DNA of 64,000 bases, taken from positions 9,424,001 to 9,488,000 of the forward strand of contig OW121857.1 of assembly GCA_933228895.1 (NCBI GenBank), written 5' to 3'. The number at the start of each line of letters is the position of its first letter. Within the stretch, counting starts at the first letter, position 1. The notes beneath the pieces are model-generated. The model had not been told where the DNA came from. It did not search any database and saw only the letters and a program-made list of their open reading frames with translations. The position numbers were made by a program, and so were the translations under genes. Positions 11,036 through 22,856 of this stretch are shown here, one piece after another. Origin of the DNA: Platycnemis pennipes (taxonomy: Eukaryota > Arthropoda > Insecta > Odonata > Platycnemididae).

Positions 11036-11124
11036 TCATCATCATCTTCAGTCAGCAATCCTGAGGTTGGTTTGACGCAGCTCTCCACACAATTCTCCTA
11101 TCAGCTAATCTCTTCACATTTATT
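11036..11124 (-). mobile_element. LINE-C (RTE-like) 3' stub, strongly 5'-truncated (about 90 bp)
   Basis: Reads VKRLADRRIVWRAASNQ on the minus strand, identical in layout to the end of the longer copies at 14805, 19963 and 46413. It then runs through a GATTGCTGACTGA segment into ATGATGATGA. Only the last 25 codons or so and the tail were retained, typical of 5' truncation in target-primed reverse transcription. Confidence 0.8.
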
Positions 11125-11326
11125 GATAAGATGAGAAGAGTGGAGTAGCTGAGACTCCTCGGGATAATAATGTGGCGGTTTCCCCTTGCTTTCCACATCG
11201 CAGTACTACAGTCGTTAAAGTAAATGTTACCTCGCCTGGAGTGAAATGAGAGTGTCACTGTACCGACCTCTGTGGTCTCCACCTCCACTCATGTGAAGAA
11301 GAGCTGCTGGGCCCGTATTCTCGTTT

Positions 11327-11376
11327 GAAACGCAACCTCGGTTATCTCCCCAGCAACGAAACCGAGGTTGCGTTTC
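11327..11376. repeat. Perfect 17-bp inverted repeat (hairpin)
   Basis: Arms GAAACGCAACCTCGGTT (11327-11343) and its exact inverse (11360-11376) are separated by 16 bp. It may be the core of a small foldback element. It is not near a gene. Confidence 0.8.
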
Positions 11377-12111
11377 ATTGATTTCCTCATTAGAATGTTT
11401 ACAAAAAGTTAACGCGAGTCCCGAAAAACCTATGTTATCCCTTGGATACCACGAGAGTTTCAGAAAGAGAATAAGGACCCTGCCCTCTCCTCCGGGTGAT
11501 GGAATGCAAAATTGTTGGCGGCCTCCCGTCGCCAAGTCACGGCATCTTCACAAGTTTACGTACCATTTTAAAGCCTTATTCTAAGCTTTAAATCTTACCC
11601 AAAGATAGACCAATACCCCCTCGGAATACCGTCGCTTTTTGTCCGCGACTGCTTATTCGACGAGTAAACTCGCTTATCTCGCAGCTAATCCTAGTATGAG
11701 CACCTAGTATGAGGCGTATGAGGTATTAGGTCGTATCGACGGGCCGCAAACAGCTACAATTCGAAAGAAATACAACGATGTCATTCTCAGTTTCACTGGA
11801 TAGAACGAGGCATGAGAGTAAGTTTTAAAACCCATTCACGAACAAATGCAACGACGAAGGGAAATAAGGTTTGAACCTTTCCGCAACAAGCGATAGAGCA
11901 TCAATATTCATAATTTATGTCACGAACGTAGCGGATACATTTCATCATCAGAAGAAATGAAACGCGTTTAGATGATAAGTTTGTGTCACATTGGGCAACA
12001 TTTTATGGAGACTTCTGAAGAACAACGCTCTGGGCCCCCTTACTGCGTGCACAGACGATAATGGAGGGTGGGAGGGAGAGTGATTTTCGTGAAATAGAGA
12101 TTTACATGGGG
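11377..12111. other. No gene or known repeat recognised
   Basis: No supportable coding region. No LINE tail or inverted-repeat ends seen. Confidence 0.4.
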
Positions 12112-12435
12112 ATCGGGTTGTGTGGTCGCTAGAGTACTGGCCTCCAATCCCGAGGGCCCGGGTTAGATTCCCGGCAGTGGCGGATTTTCAGTGGAAAACC
12201 GGTCCCCACTTGAGTGCAGGACATTTCAAGTTCAGTACTCCGTCCGTCGGATGGGACGTTAAGCCGTGGTCCCCTTGGCGCCTTTCGTTAAGAGTAGGCT
12301 AATGCCGACGCCGGGTTTCTCTCCATCCTTCCTGCGTTCCAGGAAAAATTCCTACCATTATCCAATTACCCACCTATCGTAAAATGGCGCAAATGACCTC
12401 AGCTGTCGGTGGCCTCCCCTGTATAACCAACCTAA
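12112..12435 (+). mobile_element. tRNA-derived SINE, type 1
   Basis: A tRNA-like head carries box A (TGGTCGCTAGAGTACTGG, 12123-12140) and box B (GGTTAGATTCC, 12161-12171), the internal RNA polymerase III promoter. A body follows with GGGACGTTAAGCCGTGG and GCCGACGCCGGGTTTC. The exact 3' end is uncertain because only one copy is present here. It would be transcribed by Pol III and mobilised by a LINE. Confidence 0.7.
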
Positions 12436-13198
12436 TTACATGCCTAAACGAAGGAGAGTGGGCTAAGCCACCGCCATAAGAAGTACCTACGTTTAGACGT
12501 GATTCACACGGGTAGACTTAGACGCAGAACACATTGCAATTCGCTCTCCGTCCACACCCTCGTAGCGGTGGGGAGGATTGGAGGGAAGGATTGGGGGAGG
12601 AGGGGTGGACCCACACCAACTCCCTTCTTCCCCTCAATGATTCGATAATTGGCTCCGAGTAGTTCGTGCAGCGTTGCCTCTTCTACTCGGGGGTCCCTCC
12701 TTCGACGATCACTCTAAACTCTGGCGTCACCGCCGGCCGGAGTATCCACCTGCTAACTCCGGCCGAGAAATTCTACGAGAAATGGCTCGGGACCCAATTC
12801 TCGAAAGCATCAAAAAATTTTAGCGTTCGATGCTGTCAGGACTAAAAGACACAGCTGCAAGAGCGAGCGTAAACATTTTACAAGCAGCACGGTTCAAGCC
12901 TACACTAACGATAACGTTCACAAATAACCGTGTGTGGCTTACGCATCAGATATTGTTTCCGCGTCGATGGGCATTCTAAACAGGCAAGTAACGTGTGGGG
13001 TATACACGCATGGCTGCCTACCTACTGCAAAAACAAACAGTTATTCTCAATCACGTTCAGATTGAAGTGTAAGGCAAGCAGGAAAAGCATATTCTTCCCA
13101 TTCTGGCCGTAGGAGCAATAAGCCTCGCTGGCGACGTCAGGAGAAACTGTCAGGCGAAAACATTCACGACAATCTGTAATCATACATCAGAAGACACA
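12436..13198. other. No gene seen; G-rich stretch at about 12560-12610
   Basis: Contains a purine-rich run GGGGAGGATTGGAGGG and no coding sequence I can support. Confidence 0.4.
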
Positions 13199-13736
13199 AG
13201 CCGTATCCGAAAACCAAATATGCTTCGGCAAAGCATTATTGGTGATGACGTATTGCTGACGTACAATGAAGCATGCTTGGGAAAGAATACTTCATATTCG
13301 GACAGTCTATGGTAAGGATCGACGTTAAAAGCGGTAGTGGCAAAATAAAAAACCACTAGGTATAGTGAAACACGATAAGAGGACAACATGTATCAAATGT
13401 TTAGATCGAAACAAAAAGAGCGATTATATGTATATTAACCTTTTCGTTCATATGTATATTAATAATAATGCAAATGTAATATACGAAGTAAAAAAATAGA
13501 TGCTAGACACATTTATAAGTAGCCAACGGCTCCGCCATATTTTGTTATTCTCGTCAACAATGCTTCGAAGCCTTTAACAATGGAAGCGTGCTTCTGTGCT
13601 TTGGCTTCGTATCATGCTTCCCCCAGAGTGCTTCGCGTTCGGACATACTTCGGGTGTTTCGGACGGTACCCCCCTCCACTTGCAAGTAAGCATTGTAGTA
13701 TGCTCAGCGCTATAAGCACACGTTTCGGACAGGGCT
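13199..13736. mobile_element. Possible DNA transposon/MITE with AGCC..TCCGAAA ends (538 bp)
   Basis: The left end AGCCGTATCCGAAA and the inverse of the right end AGCCCTGTCCGAAA match at 12 of 14 bases. The interior is rich in GCTTCG words. The 3-bp flanks are ACA and ACT, so a duplication is not clean. Size and ends resemble the Harbinger-like MITEs of this window, but a single copy makes the limits uncertain. Confidence 0.45.
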
Positions 13737-14804
13737 ACTAAGGGAGCCTTGGTCGGAATTTCAAGTCACTGCTGAAACAGTTTTCGCGCCCGTATTAGCT
13801 TGTGGATTCGCGTAAGCTCTCTCCGCTGTGAAAACTGGTCCCTCGGGTGGAGTGCTTGGCCGATGTGGCAATAAATTACTGCACGGGGGCGGGAGAGATC
13901 CGAGGCTCCGCCTACTCGGTACGTTGCCGTGCGGACTAACGGTAAAGCGTGACCGACATGAAGGACCAGGACTATCAAAGTTGAAACAGAACCTCTGAAT
14001 ACATTTTTTGTTTAATTTTGGTCAAACTAGACGTAAAGAGAGCGCATACGATTCCGAGTGTAAATCGCGGACCATACCTTATTCTAACAAATATTTTACT
14101 ACGGAGGATTAAAAGTTTTTGACGCACCATAATGTTTTTTAGTCACAGGTCGAAAACGGTGAGCGGGGAGTTAAGAGGACGTGCTCAGTAACTTACCTCT
14201 CGAGCAGACACACCCAGGTTATTGCGACTCAAGATCCAAAGGCCGAAAAACAAAAGCAATTTGTTTCGAGCGCGAGTCAGCAATTAAAATAGAGCCATTG
14301 ACGTTATCCGGAGACGGATACATGTACTCATAATTTCTGAATATTTACCTCCCGTTACACGATTCCTGTACATGGCTTCAACGCTGATCCTGTACCTGCG
14401 TGGACTATTTATTTTCCGTCACTGTAGACTGCTCTTAACTTCCATTAGTCTCCCACACACTAAATAACACCTTCTAAAAGGGAGACAGTGCTAGCTGACG
14501 CAAGGATCGTACCTAATCCCGCCTGGGGACACGTACCGGTAGCCTGGGTGAGGATTTCATTAAGGGGGTACACCCAAGGGACGAACAGGCTTAGTCGTTA
14601 AGAGTGTTAAATCCACACAACGCCCACGCTTTACGAGCTGTGAATGATGAAAAGGCAATGATCGATAAAATGGTTGCGTAGTTAAATCATAAAAACATAC
14701 ATAGGCAGCTAAATTAAACTATTGATGAGATAATAAATAAAACTGTATCGATTTTACACAATTAATACCAGTATTTCGATAAAAGGACAATGGCCATACA
14801 TCAG
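13737..14804. other. No gene or known repeat recognised
   Basis: No homology recognised on either strand. Confidence 0.4.
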
Positions 14805-15494
14805 TTGAAGATCAATAAGAAGAAAACTAAGATATTGGTATGCAGTAAGAGAAAGAGGCGGCCAAAACCAATGTTATACTACGAAAACAGAAACTGAAAG
14901 AGGTGAAAGAGTTCTGCTACCTGGGAAGACGAGTAACCAACGATGGACGAAGCAAGAAAGAAATAGTGAGTAGAATATCCCCGGCAAAGAGGGCATTTTA
15001 TCAAAAGAAGAATCTACTTGCAGCTGGAAATACACGCTTGGAAGTAAGGAAGCAATTCATCTGAACGTACATCTGGAGCATGTTTCTTTACAGCAGTGAG
15101 GCATGGACGATGACAGCAGCAGAGAAGAAAAGGGTGGAAGCATTCGAAATGTGGTGTTATCGAAGAATGATGAAGATAAAATGGATCGACCGAGTGACAA
15201 ATGAAGAAGTCCTAAGAAGAGTGGGAGAAAAGAGAAGTCTGCTGAAAACTATAAAAAGAATACAGGACAACTTAATCGGCCATATCTTGAGTCACGATGG
15301 CCTGATGAAGACAATCGTCGAAGGAAAAGTGAACGGGAAGAATGAAAAAGGCAGGCCTCGTATGAGTTACATAGAACAGGTCGTAAAAGACGTGAAAGAA
15401 GGGAACTGCGTTAAAGTGAAGAGGTTGGCCGATAGAAGAATCGAGTGGAGGGCTGCGTCAAACCAATCCTAGGATTGTTGACCCTTGATGATGA
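14805..15494 (+). mobile_element. LINE-C (RTE-like) ORF2 C-terminal fragment, copy 1
   Basis: Encodes the end of an endonuclease-reverse transcriptase polyprotein: KKTKILVCSKRKRRPKP, then VKEFCYLGRRVTNDGRSKKE, YSSEAWTMTAAEKKRVEAFE, WCYRRMMKIKWIDRVTNEEV, GKGRPRM-like EKGRPRMSYIEQVV and RRIEWRAASNQS. In-frame stops near 14894 and 15061 break it; the last 130 codons (15080-15472) are open. It lacks the RT catalytic core, so it is 5'-truncated. The 3' tail is GTTGACCCTTGATGATGAT. Assignment to RTE rests on the familiar order of these C-terminal motifs and the ATG-repeat tail. Confidence 0.8.
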
Positions 15495-16016
15495 TTTCGA
15501 TAAAAATATATTGTGACGCAAATGAATGATTCTTCACACTCTAAATTCACTTTAGTGCACCAGCAAAGCTTAACGAACAATAGAAAGCGAGCTACCGCAG
15601 TCCCAGCGCGAATGATTCCAAGAACAATTTAGCTATCATGGGCGATATTCTGACGGCTCGAACAAAGGAGAAAACAGAAATGTGTGATAACGAAGTCATA
15701 GAACGAGGCGCCGGGGACGGCCTAATTCAGGGCAGAAGAAATGGAGGAGGAGATATCCATGAGCCTCTTGGATTCCCTTCGAGGAATGCGTCTCGGCGCA
15801 AGGAGACGGAGCAGTACCAGAGGGGCCACGCCCGCCCATCCACTCAACAATGGGGGCCTCGAGAGGAAACGTGACTTTTGGGGAGGGACGAGGGAGGGAG
15901 TCGGGCTGGAACAGACACGCAACAGGAAGCGAGCGGAGTGAAAGACGTCTGCGCAGAGTCGGCATTGAAAACGTGCGGACAACGATTTCAGGAGATACAT
16001 CTATGTACATATTACA
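15495..16016. other. No gene seen
   Basis: GC-richer stretch with overlapping open frames in several phases (15638-15874, 15696-16010, 15741-15941). Overlap in so many phases argues for compositional openness rather than a gene. Confidence 0.4.
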
Positions 16017-16575
16017 TGATACATCTATCTACAGAATACCCTGCAGAGCCACCTCAAAGGTGTGTGGCAGGGGGCGAATTCTCACCAAATATGCACTGCA
16101 TATCATGCATTTAAAAGGATTAGTATTAATATTGTTGAACTGAGCAATTTCTCATATTGTTTTGTTTGTTTAATCCTGTGGCGTTTTACTTCTATCAATT
16201 GTTGTGGTTGTTGATAAATGTCTTCCTATAGGTAAAGACTTTTTTTCTTACTAAAAGATTATATAATGCGTCCTATGTGAATCTGCTCCCATCCTCAAAA
16301 CCCCGAGAATAACAACAAATACATTAGTCTAGACAGCAATATTTAGAAAGATAAAAATAGCAAACTACGCATGCAAAAACGTGCTGTTAGTTGGGTTACC
16401 TTCAAGTCCTTACACCAACATGCAACTACCTATGCTACGGATTGATTCACTCGTATTGGATATATTTACCGCTATTCATACTCCTAATTGTACGAGGAAA
16501 AAAAGGACATTTTGAATCTTTCAGTTCGGCAATCGATTTCTCTAATTTTGTGATTATGGTCCACTCTACCACCCA
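16017..16575 (-). mobile_element. LINE-B 3' fragment with an internal 190-bp insertion
   Basis: Minus-strand copy: tail AATACCCTGCAGAGCCACC..GTGTGTGGCAGGGGGCGAA at 16036-16079, then the 3' UTR and a short piece of ORF2 ending near the codons for DCRTERFKMSFF. Relative to other copies, 16133-16322 is extra sequence splitting the conserved TTAATAT/ATTAGTC. The extra piece shows no recognisable ends. Confidence 0.8.
16133..16322. repeat. Unidentified about 190-bp insertion inside a LINE-B copy
   Basis: Defined only by comparison: LINE-B copies at 17374, 18705 and 28396 read straight through TTAATATATTAGTC at this point. No clean duplication or inverted ends are visible, so it may be an insertion or a filler acquired during repair. 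Confidence 0.5.
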
Positions 16576-17373
16576 TCTCTTGAGAGTAACGTTTGTAAAA
16601 GTTGAGACCAGCTGAGGGCAATAAACACACGTGGAATCTTACGAAGTGCACTGATTTTATTTCAATCTTGATCAAATATTCAGGCCAGCTACCTCGCATA
16701 TTTTTGGAATTAAGAGCCTTCATTCATGATCCTTGTGCATGAAAATTCCCTCGATTTTATTTACTAACACACAATGGGAAGTGACACAGATGAAGAGTTC
16801 TCTCGGGAATCTTGCCAAACTTGAAAATCATGGGATATAAAGAAATCGCGGGCCAACCAGAGCCAAAAAATCTATTTTAAAATTCCTACCATCTTGCCCA
16901 CCCTAAGTTCCCATAACTCAAGTCTCTTCAAAAGGAATTCCCAAGAGCCTTCTCTCGCTACAATTGCCTTTCGGATGTGATACCGGCTCTATTTGTGGTC
17001 TACATGCATTAACACAGGTTATCTCCGTATACCGAAGGAGAATTAAGATTATTCACTTCCGCCTTGTGCAACATTGACTTTTAAATGCTATCAGTCCCCC
17101 TTGCCTTTCATAACAGAACGAAATCACGAGTATCTTGACCTTACACTAGGTTTCTGCACATTACCAATTAACGTACTGGAAGCAGGTATCTCCTTCGTAC
17201 GCTATTCTCTGGTATGATTCAAATAATAATACCCGGGAAATTATCTGTACCTACTGCACTCAAAAATCGAATAGTACAGATTTTCTCCAACGCAAGGGAA
17301 TAATAAAAGGGCGGTGGCAGGAACTGAGGGACATTTTATCCCAGGCATTAATTTAATGCGGAAAACTTCGACT
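16576..17373. other. No gene or known repeat recognised
   Basis: No supportable feature in this interval. Confidence 0.4.
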
Positions 17374-18066
17374 ACATCTACATAATACCCTGCAAGCCAC
17401 CATAAACGTGTGTGGCAGGGGGTGAATTCTCACCAAACATGCACTAAATATCATGCATTTAAAAGGATTAGTATTAATATGCAAGTCTAGACTGAAATAT
17501 TTAACAAAAGATAAAAATAGCAAAGCAAACATGCAAAAACATGCTGTTAGTTGGGTTACCTTCAAGTCCTTATACCAACATGCAGCTACCAATGTTATCC
17601 ATTGCTACACTCGTATTGGATACATTTACCTTTATTCATATCCCTAATTGTACGAAGAAAAAAGGACATTTTGAATCTGTCAGTTCGGCAATCAGTTTCT
17701 CTAATTTTGTGATTATGGTCCAGTCTACCATAGTAAGCTGGGGTTCGCAAAATATTTTTAACGTCATCACTCAAAATATGGTCTTGGAATTGGTTTAAGA
17801 GTTTAAGTCTAAATTTCAACCTGCGATCTGACAATGATTCCCAATTTAATTCATTTTAAAGACTTGTTACGCTAATATAATTATCGTACCGTCCCTTTAC
17901 AAATCTTGCCTATTTTTGCTGCACACTTTCAAGTTCATTATTTAGACCGATTTCGTAGGGATCCCATACACTGGCAGTATATTCCAAATGAGGTCTAACG
18001 AGGGAAAAGTAGCTGATTTCTCGCACATGATCGTCACATTTACCCAGTACTCTTTTACGTTTGAAG
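17374..18066 (-). mobile_element. LINE-B 5'-truncated copy
   Basis: Minus strand. Starts with the tail (CTACATCTACATAATACCC) and runs up through the 3' UTR into ORF2, with codons for DCRTDRFKMSFFLRTIRD, LKFRLKLLNQFQDHI and SLVRPHLEYTASVWDPYE. The truncation is near the KRKRVLGKCDDHV codons. Frameshifted and with stops, so a dead copy. Confidence 0.88.
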
Positions 18067-18704
18067 CTAGGGAACAAAGATTTTATGGCGAAGAGAGTCA
18101 TGGGGAGATACCGACCCCTCTAGCAATAGAAGCTACTCAAGAGCAGTTTCTCTTGATTCGAGTGAAGATTACGTGTGGGAGACCGTAAGATTTCCCCGAG
18201 CACATGATACGACATAGCCGCACACGAAAAGGGACGCCGATTCACAGAGACTGCCTGAAACATTCCAGACTTCTCCATTTTCCAGAATCGAGTGGAGTCG
18301 TCTTCGAACGCGATCTGCGCGACTACCACACTGTCAGCTGGAAGCACTTGAAGTTCGGCAACACCGAACTTCTTACTTCATCCATTTGCCTCAGAAGATA
18401 AGACTCGACGATAAGAGAATAGTGGCAGACGTGGGGAGGATGAGGGAGCGAGGAAGAAACGTTTTCTGATCGTAGGTGCCACAAACCCACAACGTAAAAA
18501 AATGGCTTTCGTGTTTCCGCAAAATTTTGAAACAAACTCCCTTTCCAGGTATGCGCGCGGTGAATTATCCTCGCCGAGTAACACGGCCTCCCCCCACTAC
18601 AACTTGCATCCTACAGAATACAAATCAATTTCGAAATGGCCAGAGAGATTCTCGCGGGCGTACGAGGCAGTGCAAGACGTTTCTCTCTTACATCACAATA
18701 AATG
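18067..18704. other. No gene seen
   Basis: About 640 bp between two oppositely oriented LINE-B copies. No recognisable coding or repeat. Confidence 0.4.
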
Positions 18705-19464
18705 TCTTGGAATAAGACTGACACGTGATCTTTCCTGGGGTAAACACATACGTGAAATAATGGGTCAAGCTATCGTAGAGTGAGATTCATCAAAAGAGTA
18801 TTGAGTAAATGTGACGAACATGTACGAGAAATCAGCTACTTTTCCCTTGCTAGACCTCATTTGGAATATGCTGCCAGTGTATGGGATCCCTACGATATCG
18901 GTCTAAATAACGAACTTGAACGTGAGCAGCGAAGATCGGCAAGATTTGTAAAGGGACGGTACGATAACCTTATTAGCGTAACCAGTCTATTAAATGAATT
19001 AAATTGGGAATCACTGTCAGATCGCAGGTTGAAATTTAGAATTAATCTCTTAAATAAATTCCAAGACCATGTTTTCAGTGATGATGTTAAAAATATTTTG
19101 CGAACCCCAACTTATTATGGTAGACTGGACCATTAGAGAAATTTATTGCCGAACTGACAGTTTCGAAATGTCCTTTTTTCCTCGTACAATTAGGGATATG
19201 AATAGCGGTAAATATGTCCAATACGAGTGAATCCAGAGCATAAGTAGTTGCATTTAAGTATAAGGACTTGAAGGTAACCCAACTAACAGCTAGTTTTTGC
19301 ATGCTAATTTGCCAATTTTATCTTTTTAAATAGAGCAGTTTAGACTAATATATTAATACTAATCCTTTTAATTCATGATATGTAGTGCATGTTTGGTGAA
19401 AATTCACCCCCTGCCACACACACCCGAGCGGTGGCTTGCAGGCTATCACGTATATATAGATGAA
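18705..19464 (+). mobile_element. LINE-B 5'-truncated copy
   Basis: Begins in the post-RT part (GIRLTRDLSWGKHIREIMGQ), then ISYFSLARPHLEYAASVWDP, QRRSARFVKGRYDNLISVTS, SDRRLKFRINLLNKFQDHVF and NILRTPTYYGRLD. A small deletion after 19134 breaks the frame. 3' UTR and tail end at the GGCTATCACGTATATATAGATG repeat. 118 codons remain open (18780-19136). Confidence 0.9.
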
Positions 19465-19962
19465 TATCATAAGTGCAAATACGACGAAAAGTGAAAAACT
19501 TGATTTTTTTCCTAATTAAGACGCCAAAGAGAGTGAGGTTAAAGAGTTTTAGGATAAAAATAAGGAAGCACGTAGAAACAGTTTGCTTTACGAATATATA
19601 ATATTCAAGCGACTAAGCCTTAAGCCATCTATCTAAAAATTAATTTACAACCCCAATACGAAAACTGCTTCAAACTGCGGAGTACGTGATCAAACGGCAG
19701 CAATCGATTACACGGACTCGGATTAATCGGTGACGTCAAGTTTTGCGATAACATTCAACTCAAGATGATGGATGATCGAGATTTAAGTTGGCCTATCTAA
19801 ATACTTGCCAAGCAGCAAATGCCCCTTAAGAAAGGGGGGAACACGTCATTTATCTAAATGGAGAAACATGCTAACGGATTCTCAGTAACGGATACTCAGT
19901 AACTGTCCCTAATAATAATTCATGTTTATAGCCTAAAAATAATTATAGTAAAGTAATATATA
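19465..19962. other. No gene seen
   Basis: AT-rich; no feature recognised. Confidence 0.4.
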
Positions 19963-20622
19963 TGGCAAAAGAGAAGAGGCCAAAACCAACGTTAAACTAG
20001 GAAAACAGAAACAGGAAGAGGTGAAAGAGTTCTGCTACCTGGGAAGCAGATTAACCAACGATGGACGAAGCAAGAAAGAAATAGTGAGTAGAATAGCCCA
20101 GGCAAAGAGGGCATTCTATCAAAATAAAAACCTACTTACAGCTGGAAATACCAGCTTGGAAGTAAGGAAGCAATTCATCAAAACGTATATCTGGAGCATG
20201 TTTCTTCACGGCAGTGAGGCATGGACGATGTCAGCAGCGGAGAGGAAAAGGGTGGAAGCATTCGAAATATGGTGCTACCGAAGAATGATGAAGATAAAAT
20301 GGATGGACCGAGTGACAAATAAGGAAGTCCTAAGAAGAGTGGGAGAGAAGAGAAGTCTGCTGAAAACTATAAAAAGAAGACGGGACAACTTAATCGACCA
20401 CATCTTAAGACACGATTGCCTGATGAAGACAATCATTGAGGGAAAAGTGAACGGGAAGAATGGAAAAGGCAGGCCTCGTATGAGTCACATTGAACAGGTC
20501 GTAAAGGACGTGAAAGAGAGGAACTACGTTAATATGAAGAGGTTGGCCGATAGAAGAATAGAGTGGAGGGCTGCGTCAAACCAATCTTAAGATTGTTGAC
20601 CCATAATGATGATGATGATGAA
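19963..20622 (+). mobile_element. LINE-C (RTE-like) ORF2 C-terminal fragment, copy 2, longest open frame
   Basis: Frame 20021-20590 is open for 189 residues: MKEFCYLGSRLTNDGRSKKE, SLEVRKQFIKTYIWSMFLHG, SEAWTMSAAERKRVEAFEI, WCYRRMMKIKWMDRVTNKEV, RRDNLIDHILRHDCLMKTII and GKGRPRMSHIEQVV, ending WRAASNQS. It is the C-terminal region downstream of the RT. A stop near 19997 cuts it from upstream codons and the copy is 5'-truncated. It ends in ATGATGATGATGATG. The cleanest of the four LINE-C copies, so probably the youngest. Confidence 0.85.
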
Positions 20623-21295
20623 AGCAATATAATAACTCAGTCGATTAAATGGACGTGAGAGCTCATCAATCGGTTTGTGAGTTTGTCCACCCTCGTTAAG
20701 GGGGAACTATACCTGCGGAAGCAGAGTTAACGAGCCTAAGATTAAGCATACATTAAAATTAAATGGAAAACGTCCTGAACACGCGAAACGTATTATGATA
20801 CATGATAGCCTCATGTTCTCCAAAGAATAGCCCACACGATCGAAAATGAAGCAAAGTCATGGAGTCCCTTATGTAGTACCTGAGCGGCTGACAAATTAGG
20901 CGAGATCTGACGAGGAATTCAGTTTAATGACATTCGCAACATCATCCACGGCTGTACTCTAGCGATACGAGGGAAAAAGCGTTGAGCTTGGGAGGAAAAA
21001 CTATAGAAATATACACAGGAGCACTGGGAGGAATAAGCGTTTTGCAACAACGAGAATTATAAAATGTCGTTTTCACTGGATGACCACATCGCAATATTCA
21101 CCACAACCAAATAAAGGACCCGTTTCCTATCGTGCTCACGAAGTCGATTTCAGACCAAATATAACATGTCCATTACATCTATCCACACTGTCACCGAGCA
21201 AAAAAGTAATAACGTTTCCAGAACAACAGAGAGAAGCTCTTTGATTTTCACATCTCCGGTGATTTCTGACGCTTAGCCATTATCCTCCTTTATGT
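20623..21295. other. No gene or known repeat recognised
   Basis: No supportable feature. Confidence 0.4.
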
Positions 21296-21858
21296 AGGCA
21301 GTGTATGAGATCCGACAGAATTAGGTTTGTTCAGGGAACTAGACAGAGTGCAGCGTAGATCAGCTAGGTTCGTTAAAAGGTGTTACGATAGGTTGAGTAG
21401 TGTATCAGAATTAATACAAGAATTAGGGTGGGAATCATTATCAGAGCGTAGGTTAAGGTACAGATTAAATCTATTAGAGAAATTTCAATCGGATAGCTTT
21501 ACAGAAGATGTTAGGCACATACTAAAAACACCAGCGTATTATGCTAGATTCGACCAGATAAATAAGATTAGAGAGATAGATTGTCGTACTGATAGATTCA
21601 AAATGGCATTTTTCCCCCGTAATATAAGAGAACAGAATAGGCAGCATTGCAAAGGGATGGGTAGGTGAAATATTTTAGAGTAGTCCGTAGTGCATGGTGC
21701 ATGTATTAACCCCTTAAATACTATAGATACTAACAATCTAGTTGCTTGAAACCCTATAGTTGCTTGTTTCCATGTCGGTAGTGCATGCTTGGTGATCTTC
21801 ACCCCCTGCCATACACCCTCGAGGTGGCTTGCATGGTATCGTGTAGATGTAGATGTAC
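21296..21858 (+). mobile_element. LINE-A 5'-truncated copy
   Basis: Codes for RELDRVQRRSARFVKRCYDR, LGWESLSERRLRYRLNLLEK, DVRHILKTPAYYARFDQINK and IREIDCRTDRFKMAFFPRNI (open from 21327 to 21668). The 3' UTR follows and the tail CACCCCCTGCCATACACCCTCGAGG...GCATGGTATCGTGTAGATG ends at 21858. Upstream of 21296 the element is missing. Confidence 0.9.
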
Positions 21859-22197
21859 CAGCTTTGAAGGGGTATCCCTCGGATCCAACCAAATCTAGTT
21901 CACGAGCCCTAATTTCAAACGAGAGGACAGGAATCACGGAATACAACTGGGGACAGTGCTTCCTCGGTTGGCATCACTGCGCGAATATGCCACTCTCTCT
22001 GTCTCGGGTGCTGCCACGGCCAAGGTCCGATGGGAGAGGGTGGGGGGGGGGTGTGGCTATTTATTTCGGGAGTCGGAGGAGTCGGGAGAGCACCAAGTAG
22101 ACGAGAGAAGCCTCGACACTTGCGAGAGCGCGCATTCGCCCGAACAAGCGATATGAATGCAAGACGGCCCCGAGAGCGGAGCTGAACTCGGGTCGAA
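21859..22197. other. No gene seen
   Basis: GC-richer, no feature recognised; a G run lies near 22040. Confidence 0.4.
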
Positions 22198-22856
22198 TAT
22201 CTACATTTACTTAATACCCTGCAATCACCATAAAGGTGTGTGGCAGGGGGTGAATACTCACTACATATTATGCATGAAAAAGGATTAGTATTAATTTGTT
22301 AGTCTAAACTGCAATATTTAAAAAGATACAAATACCAAACTAAGCATGCAAAAACGTGCTGTTAGTTGGGTTAGCTTTAAGGCCTTATACCAACACACAG
22401 CTACCAATGTTATCCATTGCTACAATCGTATTGGATATATTTACCGTTATTCATATCTCTAATTGTACGAAGAAAAAAGGACATTTTGAATCTGTCAGTT
22501 CGGCAATCAATTTCTCCAATTTTATAATCATGTTCCAGTCTGCCATAGTAATTTGGGGTTCGCAAAATATTTTTAACGTCATCACTGAAAATATTGTCTT
22601 GGAATTTATTTAAGAGAAGAAGTCTAAATTTTAACCCGCGATCTGACAATGATTCCCATTTAAATTCATTTAATCGACTGGTTACGCTAATAAGGTTATC
22701 ATACCGTCCATTAACAAATCTTGCCGATCTTCGCTGCACACGTTCAAGTTCGTTATTTAGACCGATTTCGTAGGGATCCCATACACTGGCAGCATATTCC
22801 AATTGAGGTCTAACAAGGGAAAAGTAGCTGATTCCTCGTACATGATCGTCACATTG
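22198..22856 (-). mobile_element. LINE-B 5'-truncated copy
   Basis: Minus strand; tail from 22198, then 3' UTR. 130 open codons (22802-22410) read MEYAASVWDPYEIGLNNELE, RVQRRSARFVNGRYDNLISV, LLLNKFQDNIFSDDVKNI and EIDCRTDRFKMSFFLRTIRD. Truncated at the codons for ECDDHVRGISYFSLVRP. Confidence 0.9.

Noticed and set aside
12112..12185. tRNA gene
   Set aside because: tRNA-like promoter boxes only; the downstream body marks it as a SINE.
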